DNA of 62,421 nucleotides from an uncultured Lachnobacterium sp. (GTDB lineage Bacteria; Bacillota; Clostridia; Lachnospirales; Lachnospiraceae): the NCBI GenBank assembly GCA_937889225.1, contig CALAST010000014.1, positions 1 through 62,421 of the forward strand. The letters run 5' to 3'. This document shows positions 26,551 to 34,970 of this stretch, piece after piece; within the stretch, counting starts at the first letter, position 1; each line of letters starts with the position of its first letter. Made by a program: the position numbers and the translations under genes. The notes below the pieces were generated by a model, which ran no database searches, was not told where the DNA came from, and was given only the letters and a program-made list of their open reading frames with translations.

Positions 26551-27752
26551 ACATGCACATCCCTTCTTTTATCCCACTTTTGCAAAGCAAAAACTATGCT
26601 CATTGCTATAACAAATAAAATCAACACAAAACAAATCGGTCGAAATACATCATATAACATACTTCTTTGTACATCCAAAAAGGATTTTGTAAACAATGTA
26701 AGTAGAACTCCTACAACTACCGTAACAGGAATCCCTATGGCCACACCGACAATATAATTTGCAGATAGTCTGGAAATCAGATAAAACACGGTCATTGTAC
26801 TAATTGTAACGATGGTATATAAAACAAAGTTCACCATCAAATATATTCCAAAATTCAGATCGAACCAAAACATATCTCTATCATTTCCACTTATCGCATA
26901 GTTCCAATACTGCAATGCATCAGCTCTATTCAAAACCATACAAAAAACAATAGATTGTACGGCACACACAAGTACACAAGCTATCACTGCTGAATCATAA
27001 CGCCATTTCCATAAGCTTCGTCCTATATGAGTAGTTGCCATAAGCGGATTTACACCTGCCAAACGCTCTCTTATCTGATATGGAAGAATAAGCAATAAGC
27101 ACGAAATCACAAGCAATATCCCAAAACGTGGAAAATCAAACAATAAGTGATGTAAGATACTGTTTGGCATTAACGACAACCGATTTTCTTTTATCACGCT
27201 TGCCACTCGCTCTATCGCTTCTTTTGTATAATCATCATACATACTACCATATAGTAACAACTTATCTGCTGCCTCCAATTCTTTCCCCGCTTCCACTCCA
27301 AAAACAGGGCATATCTTCATATCCTCATATAAACCATCAATTTGCTGCTTTAAAAACACCTCACGTATTCCTTCATCAAACACAATACGATTCAATTCTT
27401 CTTCCACAGCATCAGACATCGTTTCATATTCCGTCGCTCTCAACTGCTGGTAACTCGTAATACCTGCATCCTGCAGGATACTGCTCTTTTGCACCATCTT
27501 ATCCAGCTTACGAATCTGCTCCTGTCGTAGTTCCTCGAGTACTGCATAATCTTCATATGGCAAATGCGTATCATACCCATATTCCTCCCTCAAGGCTGTA
27601 GCAAAATCATTCTGAGCCCGACAGTCTGCACTATCCTGTGGATGAATCCACATCTGTATAAACATATTGTAAAACAGCATCGTAAACAAGCATAATACGA
27701 TAAGAAGTTTTACATTTAAAATCTTTTTAACTTCATATACCAATAACTTCAT
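26547..27752 (-). CDS. ABC-2 type transporter membrane subunit A
   Basis: A 401-residue protein of the same layout as its downstream partner: one N-terminal span (LLIVLCLFTMLFYNMFIQMW), an external helical domain of about 170 residues, then six spans. I place the start at the ATG at 27752 (MKLLVYEVKKIL), which follows AGGAGGG closely, 8 bp after the ATPase stop. Longer readings run back into the ATPase gene and have no site. Confidence 0.8.
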   Translation of the reverse strand: MKLLVYEVKKILNVKLLIVLCLFTMLFYNMFIQMWIHPQDSADCRAQNDFATALREEYGYDTHLPYEDYAVLEELRQEQIRKLDKMVQKSSILQDAGITSYQQLRATEYETMSDAVEEELNRIVFDEGIREVFLKQQIDGLYEDMKICPVFGVEAGKELEAADKLLLYGSMYDDYTKEAIERVASVIKENRLSLMPNSILHHLLFDFPRFGILLVISCLLLILPYQIRERLAGVNPLMATTHIGRSLWKWRYDSAVIACVLVCAVQSIVFCMVLNRADALQYWNYAISGNDRDMFWFDLNFGIYLMVNFVLYTIVTISTMTVFYLISRLSANYIVGVAIGIPVTVVVGVLLTLFTKSFLDVQRSMLYDVFRPICFVLILFVIAMSIVFALQKWDKRRDVHV

Positions 27753-27760
27753 ACGCCCTC

Positions 27761-28618
27761 CTATTGATATGTCACCAAAAATACATCTTCTAGATTGGCA
27801 TTGCATAATGTTGCATTTTTCACAGTGGTATCATCTTTTTCATAAAAGCGAACTACCATTTTACCATTGTCTTGTCTAGCTGCTAATATCTGATGTGTAT
27901 TTTCAAAAGCTTCATACTCAGCATCTGGCATCTCTACTTCATAGATATTTCCATCTAAACTATTGCAAATATTTGGCACCGTATCCAGCTTATACAAATG
28001 TTGGTCTTTGATTAACATAACCTGATTCGCAATAGATTCAATGTCTGAAACAATATGCGTAGACAAAATTACAATTCTGTCCTTCGAGAGCATAGATATA
28101 ATATTACGGAAACGAACGCGTTCCTTTGGATCAAGTCCAACCGTTGGCTCGTCAAGAATCAGTATCTTAGGGTTGTTCAACATCGCTTGGGCAATTCCTA
28201 CACGCTGAATCATACCACCTGAGAATTTTTTCATCTTCTTGTTTGCCACATCCGATAATCCAACCATTTCTAATAATTCTTTGATACGTTCCTTTGTCCT
28301 TTCTTTTGGCAGTTTTTTCAAACACGCCAGATATTCCAAATACTCCGTTGGTGTACTGTTTTTATAATACCCAAACTGCTGTGGCAGATAGCCTATCAAG
28401 TCACGATACGCAGCTCCCATCTCGGTAATATTCACGCCATTGTACAGAATTTCCCCTGTTGTAGGAAAAAGCAAAGTCGTAAGCATTTTAATTATTGTCG
28501 TCTTACCTGCACCATTTGGTGCAAGCATTCCATAAAGTCCATGTTCCATATCTAAATTGATATGTTCCACCGCTGTCTGATTTCCGTATTTTTTACTAAT
28601 ATTCACAAGCGTAAGCAT
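27761..28618 (-). CDS. ABC transporter ATP-binding protein
   Basis: A 285-residue ATPase with Walker A APNGAGKTT (about 33-41), Q-loop LPQQFGYY, signature KFSGGMIQR, Walker B ILILDEPTVGLDP and switch STHIVSD. The C-terminal 70 residues are the small domain seen in bacitracin/lantibiotic-type exporters. It overlaps the membrane-protein gene upstream by 23 bp and precedes two permeases, so the five genes form one transcription unit. Confidence 0.92.
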   Translation of the reverse strand: MLTLVNISKKYGNQTAVEHINLDMEHGLYGMLAPNGAGKTTIIKMLTTLLFPTTGEILYNGVNITEMGAAYRDLIGYLPQQFGYYKNSTPTEYLEYLACLKKLPKERTKERIKELLEMVGLSDVANKKMKKFSGGMIQRVGIAQAMLNNPKILILDEPTVGLDPKERVRFRNIISMLSKDRIVILSTHIVSDIESIANQVMLIKDQHLYKLDTVPNICNSLDGNIYEVEMPDAEYEAFENTHQILAARQDNGKMVVRFYEKDDTTVKNATLCNANLEDVFLVTYQ

Positions 28619-29336
28619 ATTTCATTCCAACCTTTCTAAAATAATACATAAACAATCCAAAACTTAATAAAAAAATCACTACATGTACTGCAAGAGGGAT
28701 TACCTCAAAAAGAAGCAGGCTCAAACCATCTCCACAAATCGAACAAACCACACATAAGACCATCCATACGCTTGTGGAAATCATTATTGGTTTCAAACCA
28801 TTCGTATTTTCACATAAATACAAAGTCAGTACTGCAAATAAAAACAAACTACTTAACCCTACCATGCCCACCTTTCCTATTTCATAGAAAGGTACAAAAC
28901 TTGCCATCAATAACAAATTTATCACAGCAGAACCTATACTTACGTAAAACATACGAAGACTTACAATGTATTGAAAGGAATAATACAAACTTTCCTTTAA
29001 CTCAATAATCTCGTCCTGCTCCTCTGCCCAATAGGACAACATATGAAAAATCAGATGTAACATAGGAAATGCAAGTATCGAAAAGTACTCTTCATTCGAA
29101 ACAAACTTCCCAAGATAACTACATAAAATTAGTAAAATCAGATACAAGAAAAAACTTCCAACAAAGATTAATTTCGCACGATAAAATACCACAGAGAGTC
29201 CTGGACCTAATAATAATTCCTTTATATGTTCTCTCTTTACTTCTTCATGTGGTAACCCTTTTTCTAATATCTCATTCAGTTGAAGCTTTTTTTGTTTCTC
29301 TGATGGATAGATTACTTCCCAATTCTGTTCGCCCAT
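28596..29336 (-). CDS. Membrane protein encoded between the ECF sigma factor and the ABC transporter
   Basis: A 246-residue protein with a soluble N-terminal stretch of about 50 residues and six hydrophobic segments. It overlaps both neighbours (25 bp with sigma, 23 bp with ATPase), so its dose is tied to theirs. The position directly after an ECF sigma gene is where anti-sigma factors usually lie, and a cytosolic N-terminus plus membrane part would fit. No zinc-binding anti-sigma motif is visible, so that role is only a suggestion. Confidence 0.65.
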   Translation of the reverse strand: MGEQNWEVIYPSEKQKKLQLNEILEKGLPHEEVKREHIKELLLGPGLSVVFYRAKLIFVGSFFLYLILLILCSYLGKFVSNEEYFSILAFPMLHLIFHMLSYWAEEQDEIIELKESLYYSFQYIVSLRMFYVSIGSAVINLLLMASFVPFYEIGKVGMVGLSSLFLFAVLTLYLCENTNGLKPIMISTSVWMVLCVVCSICGDGLSLLLFEVIPLAVHVVIFLLSFGLFMYYFRKVGMKYAYACEY

Positions 29337-29890
29337 ACCTGAATCTCCTTTCTCAGTTTTTTAAGCATAGTGTAGTATCTCGTTTTTACAGTATTCTCAG
29401 ATAACTTCAGTTCCTTGGCAATTTCTTCGAAGGTCTTGTCCAAAAACAACTTCATCTGAAAGATACGAACCCATTCATTACCATATTCCACAATAGCGAA
29501 CATAACCTCCATCATCATCTGTTCCTCATATACTTTCTGTAACATATCTTCCTCTATATCATAGCTACTCATCTGCTCCTCTACTTCTTCTCCATAAATA
29601 TCACACATCTGTTGTTTATGATACTTACTTCGATAATAATCCGTGATTTTATTTGAAGCGATTCGATACAGCCATGTACGAAACTTTGCCTTCTTTTCAT
29701 CAAAAGAAGAAATACCTTTTAACATTGCAATAAAGATTTCCTGTGTCAAATCCATTGCCAGTTCCACATCCGTCGTCTGCCTATAAGCAAAGGCATATAT
29801 CTCATCATAATAACGGCTCACAAGCTCATTTGCGGCTTGCCTGTCACCATATTTTTTCACCTTTCTGATTAATTGGTTTTCTGCATGCAT
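29312..29890 (-). CDS. ECF-type RNA polymerase sigma factor
   Basis: A 192-residue group IV sigma-70. Region 2 is LVSRYYDEIYAFAYRQTTD followed by AMDLTQEIFIAML and FRTWLYRIASNKITDYYRS. Region 4 is FEEIAKELKLSENTVKTRYYTML, a helix-turn-helix. There is no region 3 or 1.1. It heads a five-gene operon with a membrane protein and an ABC transporter, as in stress- or antibiotic-responsive detoxification modules. Confidence 0.92.
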   Translation of the reverse strand: MHAENQLIRKVKKYGDRQAANELVSRYYDEIYAFAYRQTTDVELAMDLTQEIFIAMLKGISSFDEKKAKFRTWLYRIASNKITDYYRSKYHKQQMCDIYGEEVEEQMSSYDIEEDMLQKVYEEQMMMEVMFAIVEYGNEWVRIFQMKLFLDKTFEEIAKELKLSENTVKTRYYTMLKKLRKEIQVWANRIGK

Positions 29891-30730
29891 GATTATCGAT
29901 CCCTCTATTTTGTGTTGCTTACAATATTATATACGAAATATATAATTAAAAAGTTTGCCTTATCTGTGCTAATAATCACACACGATCTACGACCGGATTG
30001 TAAATGTAAGCCGGGATGCTCACCCAAATCTCCTCATATAACATCTCCACGCATAATCTTATCCATAAGACTTTTACTCCCACATTCACAACATCATCCA
30101 AGAATGTCTCTAAATCATAGATATCGGTTGTAATATCCTTGAGTTTATCTACATTATATCGAAATCAACATATTGATAGCAGGTCTATCAATATCTCTAT
30201 CCGGTTCCTTGCTAATAACCACATCATATCCTACATTAATTCCACGAAAGAAACATTTTTCTCTTGCTTTTTACTAATATTACGCCCCGATTTATTTGAG
30301 TTCATAAATACAATCGCTGATGGCATATCTCCTTTCAATAACAAATTTTCTAAATAATACATATCATGTACCTTCACTTTCTTTAATTAGCCTGAAAGTT
30401 TTCGCTAGCTATATCTCTTAAGCACCGTTTAATGATACGTCACAAGGATAGTGTAAAATTACAATAGGAATCAAAAGGACAGACTTCTCCCTCAAAAACA
30501 CTTTCCTCTCTTAATTCAACCTTATTGAATTATCATGTTTCCATCACCTATTAACTTATACCCAAGCTTTCCATACATATCATACTGAACTTGTTGACGA
30601 CAATAACAATTCATTGTACTTTCACAAGCTAATAAAGACATTCCGATTCATAGACTCGTTATAACTCCACTCAGTATAATTTTCCACAGCCTAAATGTCC
30701 AACAGGAACTATTCACATTATCCCTATTTC
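29891..30730. other. Decayed region between the sigma operon and the recombinase
   Basis: About 840 bp without an intact gene. On the minus strand, gene-like fragments in different frames follow one another. One reads MYYLENLLLKGDMPSAIVFM to a stop, the next contains FFRGINVGYDVVISKEP and ends at a stop, and a third contains TTDIYDLETFLDDVVNVG. This looks like a frameshifted pseudogene, but I do not recognise the family. It marks the left edge of the accessory region containing the invertible cassette. Confidence 0.35.
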
Positions 30731-30753
30731 TTTTTTTATTTTTAGCATACTAT

Positions 30754-30773
30754 TAGTACCATATATGGTACTA
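30754..30773. promoter_or_regulatory. 20-bp palindrome in front of the recombinase, possible operator
   Basis: TAGTACCATA followed by TATGGTACTA is a perfect 20-bp inverted repeat, about 64 bp upstream of the recombinase ATG, in a region rich in -10-like sequences. A palindrome of this size so close to a promoter often binds a dimeric repressor. The regulator is unknown. Confidence 0.45.
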
Positions 30774-30835
30774 TATATCATAATTTGATAAATCATTGGT
30801 TGAAAATATAAATACAACACAAAAGGAGACCCACT

Positions 30836-31756
30836 ATGAATCATTTACAAACACACATCAAAAATTATTTGGAACATTGCCAATGGCAAAGACGATTAGA
30901 TGCCAAAACACTAAAAGCATATCGCATAGATTTAAAACAATTTCAAGCGGATGTATCTTTACAGGAATTATCCGAAATCACATCCAACATATTAGAAAAG
31001 TACATAGCAAACCTTCATCAAAAATATAAACCTAAAACAGTAAAAAGAAAAATTGCTTCTTTAAAAGCATTCTTTCACTATCTTGAATACAAAGAACTTA
31101 TTGAGCGAAATCCTTTTAATCGAATACAAATCCGATTTCGAGAGCCTGTTATTTTACCTAAAACAATTCCTTTACCAATTGTTGAAACATTCTTATCTGT
31201 CATATACGCACAAAGGAAGAACGCAACTACCAATTATCAAAGAAAAAATGCTTTACGTGATGCGGCTGTAATTGAATTATTATTTGCAACTGGTATTCGC
31301 ATTTCTGAACTTTGTTCCCTGAAGACACATGATGTAAACTTACACGAAAAAACAATATTAATTTATGGAAAAGGTGCTAAGGAGAGAAAAATTCAGATTG
31401 GAAATAATGATGTTGTTATGATTTTAAAAGAATATAAGAAAGCATTCGCAACAGAAATTCAAAATTGCAATTACTTTTTTGTTAATCAATCCGGCAAAGC
31501 ATTATCTGACCAATCTATACGGAGAATGATTCATAAATATACCTCTCTTGCCGCAATTGACTTGCATATTACACCACATATGTTCCGCCATACATTTGCT
31601 ACCAGTCTTTTAGAAGCGGATGTGGATATTCGTTATATTCAGGAAATGCTTGGGCATAGTTCGATTCATATTACGGAGATATATACGCACGTTGCGATGG
31701 CAAAACAGAGGGATATACTCACTACAAAGCATCCGAGGAAAGATTTTCATATATAA
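30836..31756 (+). CDS. Tyrosine site-specific recombinase (XerC/D-like), likely cassette invertase
   Basis: A 306-residue tyrosine recombinase with an N-terminal SAM-like core-binding domain (about 1-90) and a complete catalytic domain. The Arg is in ATGIRISELC (R155), the Lys in the GKGAKER beta-turn, His and Arg in HMFRHTFATSL (H248, R251), the His in MLGHSSI (H274) and the nucleophile in IYTHVA (Y283). It lacks an arm-binding domain, as in Xer and simple inversion recombinases. AAAGGAG precedes the ATG. It is followed by its own terminator, and then by one arm of a 43-bp inverted repeat 69 bp past its stop. No excisionase or other mobile gene accompanies it, which favours local inversion over element integration. 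Confidence 0.9.
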   Translation: MNHLQTHIKNYLEHCQWQRRLDAKTLKAYRIDLKQFQADVSLQELSEITSNILEKYIANLHQKYKPKTVKRKIASLKAFFHYLEYKELIERNPFNRIQIRFREPVILPKTIPLPIVETFLSVIYAQRKNATTNYQRKNALRDAAVIELLFATGIRISELCSLKTHDVNLHEKTILIYGKGAKERKIQIGNNDVVMILKEYKKAFATEIQNCNYFFVNQSGKALSDQSIRRMIHKYTSLAAIDLHITPHMFRHTFATSLLEADVDIRYIQEMLGHSSIHITEIYTHVAMAKQRDILTTKHPRKDFHI

Positions 31757-31764
31757 TTTGGGAA

Positions 31765-31806
31765 GCAGCAATTAAGTAATTTATACGCTTATTGCTGCTC
31801 TTTTTT
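31765..31806 (+). terminator. Terminator between the recombinase and the invertible segment
   Basis: GCAGCAATTAAG (31765-31776) pairs with CTTATTGCTGC (31788-31798) with one bulge, followed by TCTTTTTT. It insulates the left end of the cassette from recombinase transcription. Confidence 0.8.
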
Positions 31807-31825
31807 CATGTTTATTTTTATAATA

Positions 31826-31868
31826 GATAATCAGATATTATCCTTTGATTTTGATAAGGAAAATTATG
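31826..31868 (+). repeat. Left arm of the 43-bp perfect inverted repeat (IRL)
   Basis: This 43-bp stretch is identical to the reverse complement of 38140-38182. It starts with the palindromic core GATAATcagatATTATC (31826-31842), a plausible recombinase binding and crossover site. It ends with the AAGGA ribosome binding site and the ATG of the nuclease-NTPase gene. Outside it lies TATAAT (31819-31824), but without a recognisable -35 box. Confidence 0.95.
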
Positions 31869-34800
31869 GAAAAAACATTCGCAGAAAAATATTGGAAAGA
31901 CTTTGAAATTTTAGCACTTCAGTATATACGAGAGCAATATAAAGATATGTCTGTTCAATGTATTCATACCGCTTTTATAAAAGACGGTGGCTATGATGGT
32001 CGTATTTCAATTAATTTAACAGAAGATGATTCTTTATTTTTTCATCAAATTTTGAATTTGATTGAAGCTAAACTTAGGACTTCGTCCAATATAAATATAA
32101 GTGATTTTGCAGCATCTATTATCGCAGCATATAATTCGGCTGCAAATACTTTGTATATTGTTTCAAATAGGAATTTTACGCCAGACACGTATACCATCAC
32201 ACAAACATTCTCTAAGAAAGTAAATTTGTCTATAATTTTAGTCAATGGAAAAAAATTATTAAGTTGGATTCAAAATCGGAAACATACGTTTAATGATATT
32301 ATTTTCTATGAGCAATTAGTAGAGTCTATAAAAAGTGCTGGTTCTAAGACTAAGAATATAAATGTAATGAATACCTTAGAAGATGACTTTAAAGCTTTGG
32401 TAGTAACTTCTGATATCAAAAATCAAGATATAGTACTATCAAAACTTTTTAGCACAGCAGCAAAAAAAGCAAAAGATGAAATTTTTTCTTTATTATGTGA
32501 TACAAATTCGGATAATAGATATTTTGTATTACATGGTCCAATAGGTTGTGGTAAATCCACAGTTATTAAAAATTTGGAAAGAGATTTAAAAGGAAAAGAT
32601 TTTTTATTTAATATAGTAGACGGCGAATCTCACGAAATCAAGTCAATTCGAACATTGTATTTATGTATTTTAAAATCTATATGGGCAATAGACCCTATAA
32701 AATTATATGGTACTGATAATATATCAGAATTTATCTCTTTAATATGTTCATCTTGTGGCATTGATAACAATAATGAGATTAAAGAAACCATACGAGAAAT
32801 ATTTGACCAAGACTATAAGCAAATCTTAATAAAAAGCGATTTATATACCGCTTATCTTTTACGTTATTTAGAATTGATATTATGCAGACATAAAGGTCAT
32901 AATCGAACAATCATAACTTTCAAAAATTTACATTGTGTGGATATTGAGGTTTTAGACTTTTTATTTCCTTTAATAAAATGTTTAATCAAAAACAAAATTG
33001 GAATAATAGTAGAATTAGATAGTTTAGAAACCCTTAACCTTTCAGCAAAGCATTGGAAAAAATATTATAATACCTTTTTATACAATGCTAATAAGAGTTT
33101 AATCTATGAATTGGGCGATTTTAGTAAAGAAGAAGCTCATACTTATTTGAGAGAGCACTTACCTGGTTTAGGCAAGAAATACTATGACTTCATGTTATCT
33201 CACATTGGATTAAGACCTATATTTCTTAAACATGCTGTAGATTGGTTATTATTAAATAATATTGTTAAAGGTACAGATGATAATACCTACTATTCGGTTG
33301 CTAAACCTGATGAGTTTTTTAATGGCATTACGCCAAATCAAAATATAAAAATAATAGAAAATATTATTAGATATTATCAATATATTCATGATAATTATGA
33401 AAACAATAGAAAATTATTTGAAGCAACAATTATTATGGAAGGAACATTAGAAAATGATTTTCTTTTAAAACTATGTATTTCTCAATCTCTCGAACAGCTA
33501 GTACAAATTTTGCTAGATAGCGGATTATATATACAAACGAATAATGGTATTAAAATTGCACATCATTTAATAATGACGGCCTTGAAAAATACAAGCTTAT
33601 TATCGTATAAACAAAGTGTAGCTGTTGACTTATTAACATATATGAATTCTAAAAAAAATAATGAATTTTATAAGTATAAAAAAGTTGATTTGTTAGAAAT
33701 ATTGCAAAAATGGGATTTGTTATATGAGCTATCTTATGAATTCGGCAATCAGTTTTATAATGAAGGTGAATATAATACTAGCATAAAATATTTTACAAAA
33801 TGCCAAGCAAGTTATGATTATATAAGTAAACAAAATCATACTGAATTTTTAGATATACTTTACAAACAGTTATTTGCGTATCATAAAATAGGCTTAGGAA
33901 GTCAACAGAAACAATTACATAGCCTATATCAATTCCATTTGCAAATCGAAAGAAGAAATAAAAGAGGCTTAAATAATGCACATATACTTATGGATAAAAT
34001 GTATCTTGCACGATTAGCAAGCACGAAAGAACAATACCATTTAGCTCAGGATATGTTAAAATATGCCAAAGATAAAATGGATACCATTTCGGAAGATTTA
34101 TATGTAGAAGTTTTTTTTGTCTATGTATTAATTGAAAAAAAACACAAGACTTTAGATAGTGCTATAGATTTCTTAAAAGAAGCAAAAAAAATATTTCCAA
34201 ATTCAGTAAAAATTGATATAGAATATCAATCGCATGAAGCTGCAAAATATTTAAATTTAAATCCTAGAAAGGCATTAGGGTATTATCAAAATATTGTTCG
34301 ATATTCAGGTATTTCAAAACATTATAGTAAAAGTATTGGACATGCATATGTTGATATTCTGACTTGTTATTTATTGTTGGAAGATTGGAAAGCTTTTGAT
34401 GAGACTTATCCAAAAGTTTTAGAATATGTTCAAACAAATGCTCAATTTATAGAAGAAGGAAGACTCTATAATTTAGATGGATTATATTACTGGATAAATG
34501 GAGATATGGAATTAGCAGATATTTCATTTCGCGATGCACAATTTTATCTAAATTTAGTTCATAATCAAAATTTGAGTACTTTAGTGAAGATAAATTTTGT
34601 AGGATTTTTAATTGCATATCATAAAAAGAAAGAAGCAACACTTGAGTGTGAAATTGCATACAATTTAATGAAGAAAAATTATAATATGATTTTTAAGCAG
34701 ATTGATTCAACTGAAAATTATCGAAGATATCGTGAATATGCTGGTCTATTGGCATTGGCAAAATATAGTAAAGTGTTAAATTTATTGGAGCTAAATAATA

Positions 34801-34931
34801 TTATAAAAGAAGATATTCCAATCAAAGCTTTAAAAAAACATTTAGCAGTTTTTGAACAGAATATTTATCCGGAAGATGTTTTTGCAGATACATATATCTT
34901 ACATGCAGATATTATTTGTTTAACAAAGTAA
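31866..34931 (+). CDS. Predicted nuclease-STAND-type NTPase-TPR protein, antiviral candidate
   Basis: A 1021-residue protein in three parts. Residues 1-145 look like an Mrr-type PD-(D/E)xK nuclease: KDGGYDGR (39-46) then NLIEAKLR (64-71) give D44, E67 and K69. Residues 210-480 form a P-loop NTPase with Walker A GPIGCGKST (224-232). The Walker B region reads TIITFKNLHCVD, where the usual two acidic residues are replaced. From about 620 to the end are TPR-like helical repeats. Effector, STAND NTPase and repeat sensor is the plan of Avs-type defence proteins. The gene is far more AT-rich than the housekeeping genes. The start at 31866 lies inside the inverted repeat; an in-frame TTG at 31845 is less likely. 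Confidence 0.75.
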   Translation: MEKTFAEKYWKDFEILALQYIREQYKDMSVQCIHTAFIKDGGYDGRISINLTEDDSLFFHQILNLIEAKLRTSSNINISDFAASIIAAYNSAANTLYIVSNRNFTPDTYTITQTFSKKVNLSIILVNGKKLLSWIQNRKHTFNDIIFYEQLVESIKSAGSKTKNINVMNTLEDDFKALVVTSDIKNQDIVLSKLFSTAAKKAKDEIFSLLCDTNSDNRYFVLHGPIGCGKSTVIKNLERDLKGKDFLFNIVDGESHEIKSIRTLYLCILKSIWAIDPIKLYGTDNISEFISLICSSCGIDNNNEIKETIREIFDQDYKQILIKSDLYTAYLLRYLELILCRHKGHNRTIITFKNLHCVDIEVLDFLFPLIKCLIKNKIGIIVELDSLETLNLSAKHWKKYYNTFLYNANKSLIYELGDFSKEEAHTYLREHLPGLGKKYYDFMLSHIGLRPIFLKHAVDWLLLNNIVKGTDDNTYYSVAKPDEFFNGITPNQNIKIIENIIRYYQYIHDNYENNRKLFEATIIMEGTLENDFLLKLCISQSLEQLVQILLDSGLYIQTNNGIKIAHHLIMTALKNTSLLSYKQSVAVDLLTYMNSKKNNEFYKYKKVDLLEILQKWDLLYELSYEFGNQFYNEGEYNTSIKYFTKCQASYDYISKQNHTEFLDILYKQLFAYHKIGLGSQQKQLHSLYQFHLQIERRNKRGLNNAHILMDKMYLARLASTKEQYHLAQDMLKYAKDKMDTISEDLYVEVFFVYVLIEKKHKTLDSAIDFLKEAKKIFPNSVKIDIEYQSHEAAKYLNLNPRKALGYYQNIVRYSGISKHYSKSIGHAYVDILTCYLLLEDWKAFDETYPKVLEYVQTNAQFIEEGRLYNLDGLYYWINGDMELADISFRDAQFYLNLVHNQNLSTLVKINFVGFLIAYHKKKEATLECEIAYNLMKKNYNMIFKQIDSTENYRRYREYAGLLALAKYSKVLNLLELNNIIKEDIPIKALKKHLAVFEQNIYPEDVFADTYILHADIICLTK

Positions 34932-34970
34932 AATTATAATGGTGGGAAATCCCACCATTTATAATTTTTT
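34931..34970. terminator. Bidirectional terminator at the middle of the cassette
   Basis: AAATTATAATGGTGGG pairs with CCCACCATTTATAATTT (one bulged base) around an AAAT loop, with A-rich and T-rich flanks on both sides. It covers the stops of the two convergent halves (34931 and 34959), so each half is transcriptionally insulated from the other. Confidence 0.85.

Noticed and set aside
30139..30357. Plus-strand frames in 29873-30357
   Set aside because: The coding-like signal is on the minus strand and broken by stops. The plus-strand frames have no ribosome binding sites.
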